A stretch of 44,586 nt of DNA from an uncultured Paraprevotella sp. (GTDB taxonomy: Bacteria > Bacteroidota > Bacteroidia > Bacteroidales > Bacteroidaceae). Within the stretch, counting starts at the first letter, position 1, and each line of letters begins with the position of its first letter. The stretch spans positions 1 to 44,586 of the forward strand of contig CALUNJ010000009.1 of NCBI GenBank assembly GCA_944321975.1, in the 5' to 3' direction. A program made the translations under genes and the position numbers. This document shows, piece by piece, positions 15,970-23,773 of the stretch. The notes under the pieces were generated by a model. That model had not been told where the DNA came from and searched no databases. It worked only from the letters and a program-made list of their open reading frames with translations.

Positions 15970-17796
15970 ATGAAAAGATTCGTTTTGATATTGTGGCTGT
16001 GCTGGGCGGGCATGTGTGCCCGGGCGGCCATTCAGGTTAAGGCTTCGGCTCCGGATGTGGTGGAAGAAGGCGAGCAGTTCAGGCTAAGTTTCACGATAAA
16101 TTCTCAGGACGTGGGTAATTTCCGTCTGCCCGACTTGGAAGGCTTTAACGTGGATATTGGCCCCAGCCGTTCCGTGCAGTCCAGTATTCAGATTATCAAT
16201 GGGCGCACCACACACAGCAGTTCGGTGACCTATACTTATATATTAAGTGCCTTGAAGGCGGGTGACTATACCATTCCGGCCATCACGGTTACGGTCGAAG
16301 GGAAACCGCATCGTTCCAATCCTTTGAACATCAAAGTCATGCCGGGAAGCGGCGGCGCAACCGGGCAGGGGAGTCGTGGCGGATCGCAAGGCGGACGGAT
16401 GCAAATGCAGGATGCCGGCACGAAAATCACGGGGAAAGATTTGTTCATTACGGTGACGGCGGATAAGAAGAGGCTGTATGAACAGGAAGCCGTGGTGTTG
16501 ACCTATAAGGTCTATTCATTGGTCAATCTTTCGCAGTTGGCGGGCGACATGCCGGATCTGGATGGGTTCCATATCCAGGAAATCGCCCTTCCGCAGCAGA
16601 AGAGCCTGAAGATGGAGCGCCACAACGGGCGTAATTACGGCACGGTCGTGTGGCGGCAGTATGTGTTGTTTCCCCAACGGAGTGGAAAGCTGACCATCCC
16701 TTCCATTAAGTTTGAGGGGGTTGTGGTCCAGCAGAATCGCAATATCGATCCTTTCGATGCTTTTTTCAATGGCGGGAGCGCAATGGTCGAGGTGCGGAAG
16801 ACCATCGTGGCACCTTCGCTCACCCTGGAGGTCGATCCTTTGCCTGCCCCCAAACCGGCCAACTATTCTGGTGCCGTCGGTTCGTTTAACATCAGTGCTT
16901 CTTTGAGCCCGGAAGAGGTCAAGGCCAATGACGCGTTGACATTGCGGGTCACGGTTTCGGGCAATGGCAACATGAAGCTGATGAAGACTCCTTTGGTGGA
17001 TTTTCCGAAGGACTTTGAGACTTATGATGCCAAAATCACCGATAAGACGAAAGCCGGTCACAATGGTGTGTCAGGTAACAAGGTGTTCGACTATTTGGCT
17101 GTGCCCCGCCATGCCGGAAAGTATACGGTTCCGGCAGTGGAGTTCTGTTATTTCGACACCGGCGAGAAAAAATACAAGACTATCCGTACGGAGAGTTTTG
17201 ACGTAGAAGTGGCCAAGGGGAAAAACACAGGCGGAGGAAGCGTGAACTACACGAACAAGGAGGATGTGGAATTGCTGGCTTCGGACATCCGTTACATCCA
17301 CCTGGGCGACGCGGCCTTGCGTCCCAGGGGAGAGTCTTATTTCGGCACGGCGGGGTATGCGTGGAGCTACGTGGTTCCTTTCCTGCTTTGCTTAGGATGT
17401 GCCATCGTGTTCCGCAAGAAAGCATTGGAAAACGCCAATGTGGCCAAGATGCGCAATAAAAAGGCCAATAAGGTGGCCACTAAGCGTTTGAGGCAGGCGG
17501 CCGTGTTGCTGAAATCCAACCGTCCGGAGGATTTCTACGATGAAGTGTTGAGGGCCTTGTGGGGATATGCCGGGGATAAGCTGGACATAGCCGTGGCGGA
17601 GCTGAACAAGGACAACATCAGCGAAAAACTTTTGGCCAAAGGAGCTGATGCGGAAGTGGTGAAGGCTTTGGTGGACACGATGAACGAGTGCGAGTTCGCC
17701 CGTTATGCCCCGGGAGACCCGGCCCAGGCGATGGATAAGGTTTACATGGCGGCCACGGAAGTTATCAATAAAATGGAAAGTTCAATTAAACGGTAG
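15970..17796 (+). CDS. batD: BatD, oxygen-tolerance membrane protein
   Basis: From ATG 15970 it has 608 residues: signal peptide MKRFVLILWLCWAGMCARA, a long periplasmic part with repeated beta-sandwich modules (AIQVKASAPDVVEEGEQFRLSF, then similar modules with VTADKKRLYEQEAVVLTYKV and SASLSPEEVKANDALTLRV), one membrane segment at about 462-480 (WSYVVPFLLCLGCAIVF) and a cytoplasmic helical tail. An in-frame ATG at 15928 overlaps the batC stop and would add 14 charged residues before the signal peptide; coupling makes it possible. The family name comes from Bacteroides aerotolerance work. Confidence 0.92.
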   Translation: MKRFVLILWLCWAGMCARAAIQVKASAPDVVEEGEQFRLSFTINSQDVGNFRLPDLEGFNVDIGPSRSVQSSIQIINGRTTHSSSVTYTYILSALKAGDYTIPAITVTVEGKPHRSNPLNIKVMPGSGGATGQGSRGGSQGGRMQMQDAGTKITGKDLFITVTADKKRLYEQEAVVLTYKVYSLVNLSQLAGDMPDLDGFHIQEIALPQQKSLKMERHNGRNYGTVVWRQYVLFPQRSGKLTIPSIKFEGVVVQQNRNIDPFDAFFNGGSAMVEVRKTIVAPSLTLEVDPLPAPKPANYSGAVGSFNISASLSPEEVKANDALTLRVTVSGNGNMKLMKTPLVDFPKDFETYDAKITDKTKAGHNGVSGNKVFDYLAVPRHAGKYTVPAVEFCYFDTGEKKYKTIRTESFDVEVAKGKNTGGGSVNYTNKEDVELLASDIRYIHLGDAALRPRGESYFGTAGYAWSYVVPFLLCLGCAIVFRKKALENANVAKMRNKKANKVATKRLRQAAVLLKSNRPEDFYDEVLRALWGYAGDKLDIAVAELNKDNISEKLLAKGADAEVVKALVDTMNECEFARYAPGDPAQAMDKVYMAATEVINKMESSIKR

Positions 17797-17804
17797 GAGA
17801 GAGC

Positions 17805-18560
17805 ATGAAAGAGCTTAGGAAATTAGTCTTGGTCATAATAGCGGGCATCATGGGCGTGTGGCCTGTCTCGGCGCAGACCAAAGCGGAGGCCGACAGCGCC
17901 TATGCTGCAGGAAAGTATGAAGAGGCCATCTCGGGTTATTCCGCCTTGCTGAAGGAAGGCGAAAACGCGGAAATCTATTACAATCTGGGAAATTCTTTTT
18001 ATAAGACGGATCGTATAGCCCCGGCGATTTTGAACTATGAGCGGGCGCTCCTGCTGGAACCGGGCAGTTCCGACATCCGTTTCAATCTCGAGCTGGCGCG
18101 GTCGAAGACCATTGACAAGATCACGCCCGAAAGCGAGATGTTTTTCATTACCTGGTTTAAAGGCATGGTCGACCTTATGGGAATGGACGGATGGGCGCTT
18201 GTCGGGGTCGTCGCTTTCGCCTTGCTGTGCGTGTTGGTGCTGTTGTATCTCTTTGCCAATAAGGTTTCGTTGAAAAAGGCCGGTTTCTTCGGTGCGTTGC
18301 TGATGTTGGTGGTGGCCGTGCTGGCCAATGTGTTTGCATGGATGCAACATCAGGACCTGAACGTGCGGCGGGGAGCCGTGGTCATGGACTCTTCCGTGGT
18401 GGTGAAGAGCACGCCAGATGCGTCCGGGACCGATCTTTTTGTGCTTCATGAGGGGACGAGGGTGGACGTGATTGACGATTCGATGAAAGATTGGAAGGAA
18501 ATACGTCTGGCAGACGGCAAGGTGGGCTGGATGCCGGCAAAAGCAATGGAGGTGATTTGA
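17805..18560 (+). CDS. batE: BatE, TPR and SH3-domain membrane protein
   Basis: A 251-residue protein with a signal peptide ending at VSAQ, two TPRs (about 28-100, YYNLGNSFYKTDRIAPAILNYERALLLEP), two adjacent membrane helices (about 127-148 and 160-180) and a C-terminal bacterial SH3-like domain (about 190-250: VVVKSTPDASGTDLFVLHEG, VGWMPAKAMEVI) outside the membrane. It is the last canonical bat gene; the phosphatase gene follows after only 2 bases and is probably in the same transcript. Confidence 0.92.
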   Translation: MKELRKLVLVIIAGIMGVWPVSAQTKAEADSAYAAGKYEEAISGYSALLKEGENAEIYYNLGNSFYKTDRIAPAILNYERALLLEPGSSDIRFNLELARSKTIDKITPESEMFFITWFKGMVDLMGMDGWALVGVVAFALLCVLVLLYLFANKVSLKKAGFFGALLMLVVAVLANVFAWMQHQDLNVRRGAVVMDSSVVVKSTPDASGTDLFVLHEGTRVDVIDDSMKDWKEIRLADGKVGWMPAKAMEVI

Positions 18561-18562
18561 AC

Positions 18563-19252
18563 ATGGGATTGGAAGACTGGATTGCATTCGACCAGCAACT
18601 TCTGTTGCGGCTCAATGGTAGTGACTCTTTGTTCTGGGACCGTCTGATGGAAGGCATCACCAGCACGGTGGCGTGGCTTCCGGTGGGCGTGGTTTTGCTC
18701 TATGTGGTGATCAAGAACAACACCATGCGTGTGGCCGGCTTGGTGATTCTCTTCTTCGCCCTGACCATCTTGCTGGCCGACCAGTTTTCTTCTTCTTTCT
18801 GCAAACCTTACTTCGCCCGTTTCAGGCCTACGCAGGATCCGTTGTTGATGTATTTGGTGGATGTGGTCGACGGCTATCGTGGCGGCCGGTACGGATTCAT
18901 TTCCAGCCATGCCGCCAACACCTTTGGCGTGTGCATGTTTCTGTCCCTGTTGTTGCGCAACCGGTGGATGACTTTCTCCTTGGCGACATGGGCCTCGTTG
19001 TGTTCCTATTCCCGGATATATCTGGGAGTGCACTATCCCGGTGACATCTTTTTCGGCACGTTGTGTGGCTTGTGCTCGGGTGCTTTGTGTTATTATTTGT
19101 ACAAATGCCTGCATCGCAGGATCATGCCGGAGAAACGGTTCATTTCCACCCAATACACTTCGAGTGGTTATGCGGTTGTCGATTTGGACTTGTTCCAGTC
19201 TGTGCTTTATTTCACTTATGTCGTGTTGGCCATTCGTGCCGTGGTAGTGTAG
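18563..19252 (+). CDS. PAP2-family membrane phosphatase
   Basis: A 229-residue integral membrane phosphatase, probably acting on a lipid phosphate such as undecaprenyl pyrophosphate or phosphatidic acid. All three motifs are present: K81-x6-R88-P, S114-S115-H116 (SSHAAN) and S150-R151-x5-H157-x3-D161 (SRIYLGVHYPGD). Five or six membrane helices are visible. I place the start at ATG 18563, two bases after the batE stop; an open frame reaching back to 18491 lies inside batE. Its exact substrate cannot be told from sequence. Confidence 0.93.
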   Translation: MGLEDWIAFDQQLLLRLNGSDSLFWDRLMEGITSTVAWLPVGVVLLYVVIKNNTMRVAGLVILFFALTILLADQFSSSFCKPYFARFRPTQDPLLMYLVDVVDGYRGGRYGFISSHAANTFGVCMFLSLLLRNRWMTFSLATWASLCSYSRIYLGVHYPGDIFFGTLCGLCSGALCYYLYKCLHRRIMPEKRFISTQYTSSGYAVVDLDLFQSVLYFTYVVLAIRAVVV

Positions 19253-19276
19253 GGGAGGGCATGTTTTTGTATCTCT

Positions 19277-19310
19277 CCGCCGGGGGCTGCTTGTAGCCCT
19301 GAGGGGGCGG
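19277..19310 (+). other. hairpin after the PAP2 gene
   Basis: CCGCC pairs with GGCGG and, inside it, GGGCT with AGCCC around GCTTGT. There is no T tract, so termination is uncertain, but it lies 24 bases after the stop of a long operon. Confidence 0.35.
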
Positions 19311-19469
19311 TGCGGCTCGTTTTCTTTGCAGGATTGGTGGAGGGAAGGCTCTGTCGGCCTGTCCTTTTCGTTTCCATACCATTCGGTGGCGGCGTGCCGC
19401 GGTTCCCCTTTTTGCGGGATTTGGCCTGGCGGTTTCACCGCTTCCTTTCGGCTTTTCCGAGGCTGTGTG

Positions 19470-19500
19470 GCTTGCGGGGGAAGCCTCGTTTCCCCCAAGC
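19470..19500. terminator. hairpin between convergent PAP2 and thioesterase genes
   Basis: GCTT, GGGGGAA and their complements TTCCCCC, AAGC form an 11-bp stem with a 2-base bulge. It lies 4 bases past the thioesterase stop. T tracts are poor on both strands, so the terminator call is tentative. Confidence 0.4.
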
Positions 19501-19503
19501 GCA

Positions 19504-19878
19504 CTATTTTTTCAGTTTTCCAAGGAATTTTTCTTTGTCCACGATGAATCGCACGTGTTCACCCTCTCCGATGAGCCCTTCCTCGTCGGCGGCCGACACC
19601 TTGAAGGTCAGTTTGCGCCGGTCTATGCCGGTGAGCGTGGCTGTGGCAGTGATGGTTTTTCCTTTTGCCGTGGGATGCAGGTGTGTGGCCGAGATTTGTC
19701 CGCCCACGGTGGTCATTCCTTCTTCCAGCGCATCCTTCACTGCCATCATGGCCGCGTTTTCCATCAGGGCCATCATGGCCGGGGTGGCCAGCACCTCCAA
19801 GTCGCCGCTGCCAACGCGTGCGGCCAGATGTTTGTCTTCCACGGTGAGTGTGCTGGTGTGTGTCAGTCCTGTTTCCAT
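19504..19878 (-). CDS. FlK-like hotdog thioesterase family protein
   Basis: A 124-residue single hotdog-fold protein starting METGLTHTSTLTVEDKHLAARVGSG. The layout (GSGDLEVLATPAMMALMENAAM, TTVGGQISATHLHPTAKGKTITATATL) matches the thioesterase family that includes fluoroacetyl-CoA thioesterase FlK; in that family a Thr, Glu and His act at the active site, and T47, E55 and H81 here are plausible equivalents by position. Substrate is unknown; most relatives are not fluoroacetate enzymes. An upstream in-frame start would include the -7 box at 19912-19919, so the start at 19878 is preferred. Confidence 0.85.
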   Translation of the reverse strand: METGLTHTSTLTVEDKHLAARVGSGDLEVLATPAMMALMENAAMMAVKDALEEGMTTVGGQISATHLHPTAKGKTITATATLTGIDRRKLTFKVSAADEEGLIGEGEHVRFIVDKEKFLGKLKK

Positions 19879-19911
19879 ATTTTTCGAATGTCGTAAGTTT
19901 AAATCATAGTG

Positions 19912-19919
19912 CAAAAATA
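19912..19919 (-). promoter_or_regulatory. -7 promoter box for the thioesterase gene
   Basis: On the minus strand the sequence is TATTTTTG, fitting TAnnTTTG, 33 bases before the ATG at 19878. Confidence 0.5.
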
Positions 19920-20019
19920 GCATTTAATCGCCGCATTCCGGCCATGTCATGCGCTTTTTTTATGGGCGCGGTAGCCGGCAGCAAAGTAAAGGGCAATGCA
20001 GGGACGCGGACAGGTGATT

Positions 20020-20260
20020 AGTGGGAGGCTGAGAGTTTGCAGCGTTGAAGCGGAAGAGCCCGATCGCCTCGTGAGGGAAAAGGCCACGTGGCGGAACAAG
20101 ACAAAACCGCCCTCAGGAGGAATGCAAATTTCCTTCAAGCGATTCACATTTTTTTTGCTTGAGAAAAAAATGTGAATCGCTTGAGAAAAATCCACGTTTC
20201 TCAAGATGGTGTCTACTTTGTTGATTATCAATAAAATAATATTTTCTTCAAAATAGGGCA
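20020..20260 (-). repeat. dispersed intergenic repeat, copy 3, with a perfect palindrome
   Basis: On the minus strand it runs CCTATTTTG, .. CTTGAGAAACGTGGA, core, then TTTGCATTCCTCCTGAGGG, CGGTTTTGTCTTGTTCCGCC, CCCTCACGAGG and CTTCCGCTTCAACGCTGC. The core at 20135-20184 is a perfect 21-bp inverted repeat (TCAAGCGATTCACA+T7 with its complement) around an 8-base loop. Such a structure could form a cruciform or a bidirectional terminator. Its left end abuts the transposase remnant. Confidence 0.85.
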
Positions 20261-20264
20261 GGCT

Positions 20265-20684
20265 TTGTTTCCTTGCCTCTTACAATAGGACGGACATAAT
20301 GACGGTCGATGCTGACGATGCGTCCACTGACCTTCCGCCCCTCAAACAATTCCTTTTTCCTGTAGGAGGAGCTTCCTTATGACGGAAAGCCGCTTCTGGT
20401 AATCAGGGTATGACGCAGCGAAGTCCCGTATTCCCCGTGAATTTCATCTCTCTGCATGGAGGAGCTTTTCAAGAAGCCCGGTCATGCGGCGCTTGAACAT
20501 CCTTGTCCTTGAAGCCTTCCCCTTCCTTTTCTTGCGGCAGGACAGGCAGGCCTTTTGCCACATCCGCATACTTGTTGCGCGGACGCCTTATGCCAAACTC
20601 CTTGCAATGCCGGCTGATATGCCTGTGGAGCCATTCGGCACATTTCCCTTGTGCATAAAAAAGGAGACTGAAAAAAGAGGGCAT
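20265..20684 (-). pseudogene. decayed IS transposase fragment (IS5/IS1182-like)
   Basis: Translating the minus strand and changing frame where needed gives pieces of one transposase, in order: EWLHRHISRHCKEFGIRRPR with NKYADVAK; LSCRKKRKGKASRTRMFKRR then MTGLLEKLL; DYQKRLSVIRKLLLQEK; KELFEGRKVSGRIVSIDRH then YVRPIVRGKETKP. The RIVSI..RPIVRGK motif marks the central region of IS5/IS1182-type DDE transposases. At least three frameshifts and an in-frame stop separate the pieces. The N-terminal domain and everything after KETKP, including most of the catalytic region, are missing. The family assignment is from memory of the motif. Confidence 0.75.
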
Positions 20685-20707
20685 GTCTATTTTGACACAC
20701 CCTCTTT
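20671..20707 (-). terminator. hairpin, lyase terminator and possible IS end
   Basis: AAAGAGGG and CCCTCTTT flank TGTC/GACA, giving a stem with two mismatches and, on the minus strand, a run of T after it. It lies 27 bases past the lyase stop. The sequence GAGGGTGTGTCAAAAT resembles terminal inverted repeats of Bacteroides insertion sequences, so it may be the left end of the decayed element reused as a terminator. Confidence 0.6.
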
Positions 20708-20733
20708 GCGATGTGACGGACCGGCCGCCGGAA

Positions 20734-23526
20734 TTATTTGGCGAACTTCAGTCCTTTGGTCGTTTGCCCGTCGGAGGCCCTCAGCACATAGATGCCTTTG
20801 GGCAGCGAGGAAATGTTCATGATATTTGTTCCGGCCTCCAGTTGCGCGTGCTGCATGAGCAGCCCGGAGATGGAATAGACCGCAGCTTGCACCCTGCGTG
20901 CAGACTTTACTTCGATTCCTGATGCCTTTAAGGACAATTCCAAAGCGCTTCCGTCTGTTTCCGTGCCGGATATGGCCATTTCACCTCCTCCTGTGGTTAC
21001 CGGTTCAAGCACGAACGTGAAATCCGAGGGCATTTCGGTCGTTTGGTCGCAGATCAGCGTTTCGCCGTTTGTTTCCCAGAAGTAACTTCCGGAGCGCTCC
21101 GGAGCCTGAATGAAGCATTCTTTTTCTCCTCCTCCTTGCATTAAATATAAGTCGTAGCTGCTCTTGGTGCGGCTATATACGCGGTCGGTCAGGACGCCTT
21201 CATTGTTCAGGTAGGCCGAGTCGTTATGGTTTTCGATCTTATACCGTTTGGCTGTGTCGTCCCAGGTGAAATGCCACACGTAAGCCGTGGTGTCTTCTTC
21301 GTTGCCCAGGGCCTCGAAATGCATGTTTTTGCTATTCAGATAGTCTCCCGTCTGGCGGTCTTTAATCCGGTAATACCCGTCTTCCAGATATTGTCCTTGT
21401 TTATAGACTTTTACCACAAAGTCGAAACTGGCTTCATAGGTTTTTACGGACGATGAGCTGTCCACCCAGTCCAAGTGGCGCTCAAAGGAGGTCTGGACAT
21501 TTTCGAAGCAGAGGGAGTCCGTGTGTTCACCGGAACTCCACGTGTGAATCCCGTTTCGGTAACGGAATGAGGTGGGTTCACCGATCAGGGTTATGTTTTT
21601 TCCTGTCGGGATAATAGCCCGTAGTCCGTTTTGTGCCACGCCGTCTACCTTAAGAATGGGGTTCACAACCGAATTCGTGATGGTGAATACTTGTTCAATC
21701 TGCACGCCGGATTCATTGGTCAGGATCAGACGGAGTGTTTGGTCTTTGTTGCCTTGCCTGAAGGAATAGGTGCCGTTGGTGGACAGCAGTTTTCCGCTTT
21801 CATCCAGCCAGCGTGTGTTGGCGATGTAATTCCAGTTGGCGTAGTCGGCTCCGAGCGTGACCGTGCGGCCGCTGACGGCACTGAAAGTCGAGGTGTTGGG
21901 CATGCGCACTTCGTCGTATTCCACCCAGGGGGTCAAGGTGGCGCGGATGCCTTCTCCGGTCACGGAAATGCAGAACATTTGGGTGCTCGTCACGCCGCGG
22001 GTGTTCGTGTAATGCACACGGTAGATGCCCGAAGTGTTGGCCGTGATGTCACGGCTTTGTCCGCTCACGCCATCTTCCCATTCCCATTTCCCGGTGTTTT
22101 CTTCCCCGTCGGGCAGTACGGCGGACAAGGTCATTTGAGTGCCTTTGGCCACGTTCTTCATTTCTGCATAGGGGCGTGTCTCGCCGCCTGTCTTGATTTC
22201 GGGAGAGAGTATGGTGGGTCTGTTTTCTTCCGTTACGGGCGTGTCGGAGTGCATCAGCGTCCCGAACCCGGTGTGGTCGAAACCTCCGCTGTTGGTCCCG
22301 TATGACCCTCCGCCGGCTTCGATGCCCACGATGGCTGTCATTCGTTTGCAGTATTCCATCGGGATGCCCATGCGGTTTTCATAATGGTTTACGAAGAGTT
22401 GCCATATCGGGCGCCACTGGCCGCGTCCCGTGCCGCTCAATCCTCCCATCCACCAGTTTTGCGTGTAAGGCATGTCTGCGGGATCCACCTGGTTGCAGTT
22501 GTACATGGCTACATATTCTGCCGCCCCGGCCACCATCGTTTTGCCGGCCATGCCGGGGATGAGCGGGTTGTAGAGGTTGCAGAAGGCATTGTCGCCTTGG
22601 TTGTAAGCCGACTGGAGCGCATAGGACAACAGCCCGAGCGCCGCCATGGCGTGTCCCTGGTCGCGTCCGCTTTCCTGCATCTGGTTGAGGTAGCCTTGCG
22701 GCCCGCGTTCGTCTTCGTGGAACCAAGGGAGGAGCCCCCAGCCGTATCCGCACATGCCTTGGTCTATTTTCCAAGGATGGCTTTCGCCCACGTAGAGCGA
22801 CTCATTGCCCGGTCCTTCTTTGATCCACCACATGCCATAGTTGTAAATGTCCGGCAGGTCGGCGAAGATGCCCAATGACACGCAGAAGAGCGCGTTGCCG
22901 AGTCCCCAGTTGCTATGGTAATGATACCAGTTTCCTTCACGGGTCACGGTGTCGTGGCGTCGTTCCAAAAAGTCTTGTGCCGTGGTGAACCACACGTCGA
23001 TCATCCATTGTTTGAAACGGTCGAAGTCGGCTTTTGCCCATCCTTCATAGTCGCGCATCAATTCGGCGGCGTTCAGGAATTGATAGCCGATGAATCCCGG
23101 CACGAGAGACTGGTTGGTGTTTCCGCCAATGCCTTTGGTGATCAAAGGATATTGGTTCAGCACGTAAAGGGCGCGGTCGGCCCATTGTTTTTCTCCCGTG
23201 ATTTTCCACAGCAAGGCGCATTGGTAGGCTTTTGCTGCGTTCCGATAGGCGTTCATGTAGTTTTCGTCCCCGGCGATGCCGCGTTTGATATATTCCGTCA
23301 CGCCCCAAATATCCTTTTCCGCCTTAACCGCCACCCAGCTGTTTTGCAATACGTTGAATGCTTGTACCGTGTGTGCGTCGTTTGCCGCCAGCTTTTGTTT
23401 GATTTGTTCGAAGTCCTGTTCTGTATGCAACAGTCCTGGGTGTACGAAAGCGCCTTGGGCTGCCAGGTTTCCGCCATTGCAGCAGAAAAAGACAGCCACC
23501 GCCCATAAAGTAAGTTTTTTCATCAT
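20734..23526 (-). CDS. secreted alginate-lyase-family protein with C-terminal sorting-like domain
   Basis: A 930-residue exported protein. After a signal peptide (MMKKLTLWAVAVFFCCNGGN.., cut near LAAQ) comes an alpha-barrel lyase-type domain (about 25-420) with NWYHYHSNWGLGNALFC, ESGRDQGHAMAALGLLSYA and GGGSYGTNSGGFDHTGFGTL, motifs seen in Bacteroidetes alginate-lyase-family proteins that cleave uronate polysaccharides. Several beta-rich modules follow (about 440-840). The last 75 residues (AVYSISGLLMQHAQLEAGTN, IMNISSLPKGIYVLRASDG) resemble the type A sorting domain of type IX secretion. The exact polysaccharide lyase family (perhaps PL38) and substrate are not determined. No SusCD pair is nearby. 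Confidence 0.85.
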   Translation of the reverse strand: MMKKLTLWAVAVFFCCNGGNLAAQGAFVHPGLLHTEQDFEQIKQKLAANDAHTVQAFNVLQNSWVAVKAEKDIWGVTEYIKRGIAGDENYMNAYRNAAKAYQCALLWKITGEKQWADRALYVLNQYPLITKGIGGNTNQSLVPGFIGYQFLNAAELMRDYEGWAKADFDRFKQWMIDVWFTTAQDFLERRHDTVTREGNWYHYHSNWGLGNALFCVSLGIFADLPDIYNYGMWWIKEGPGNESLYVGESHPWKIDQGMCGYGWGLLPWFHEDERGPQGYLNQMQESGRDQGHAMAALGLLSYALQSAYNQGDNAFCNLYNPLIPGMAGKTMVAGAAEYVAMYNCNQVDPADMPYTQNWWMGGLSGTGRGQWRPIWQLFVNHYENRMGIPMEYCKRMTAIVGIEAGGGSYGTNSGGFDHTGFGTLMHSDTPVTEENRPTILSPEIKTGGETRPYAEMKNVAKGTQMTLSAVLPDGEENTGKWEWEDGVSGQSRDITANTSGIYRVHYTNTRGVTSTQMFCISVTGEGIRATLTPWVEYDEVRMPNTSTFSAVSGRTVTLGADYANWNYIANTRWLDESGKLLSTNGTYSFRQGNKDQTLRLILTNESGVQIEQVFTITNSVVNPILKVDGVAQNGLRAIIPTGKNITLIGEPTSFRYRNGIHTWSSGEHTDSLCFENVQTSFERHLDWVDSSSSVKTYEASFDFVVKVYKQGQYLEDGYYRIKDRQTGDYLNSKNMHFEALGNEEDTTAYVWHFTWDDTAKRYKIENHNDSAYLNNEGVLTDRVYSRTKSSYDLYLMQGGGEKECFIQAPERSGSYFWETNGETLICDQTTEMPSDFTFVLEPVTTGGGEMAISGTETDGSALELSLKASGIEVKSARRVQAAVYSISGLLMQHAQLEAGTNIMNISSLPKGIYVLRASDGQTTKGLKFAK

Positions 23527-23568
23527 TGGTAATGTTCTAAGCGATTATACTTTGAGTTAATTTTACGA

Positions 23569-23576
23569 CAAGATTA
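23569..23576 (-). promoter_or_regulatory. possible -7 promoter box for the lyase gene
   Basis: The minus strand reads TAATCTTG, one mismatch from TAnnTTTG, 42 bases before the lyase start. Confidence 0.35.
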
Positions 23577-23713
23577 CGAATGTCCGGCGGATTTTCCTCA
23601 AAATGCACACACTATTTAACATAAAATGCCTTTTGCAGAAGGCTTGTCTCATTTGGGGCTTGTTTCTTGTGGAAAAGTGGCTGGGGAATAGGCCCTGTTT
23701 GTTTAAAAAATCT

Positions 23714-23721
23714 TATCTTTG
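23714..23721 (+). promoter_or_regulatory. -7 promoter box for the Wzi-like gene
   Basis: TATCTTTG matches TAnnTTTG and lies 52 bases before ATG 23774. It places the transcript start downstream of the open frame's first ATG (23603), arguing against that start. Confidence 0.55.
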
Positions 23722-23773
23722 CCACCGGATATGGAATGGCCGCAGGCTTTCTAATGGATTATATAAAATAAGG

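Noticed and set aside
19253-19503. Possible small gene between the PAP2 and thioesterase genes
   Set aside because: Open frames here are continuations or antisense of neighbours; only hairpins are visible.
20469-20700. Two overlapping minus-strand frames of about 70 codons considered as small genes
   Set aside because: Each covers only part of a transposase that continues in other frames, so they are pieces of a pseudogene.
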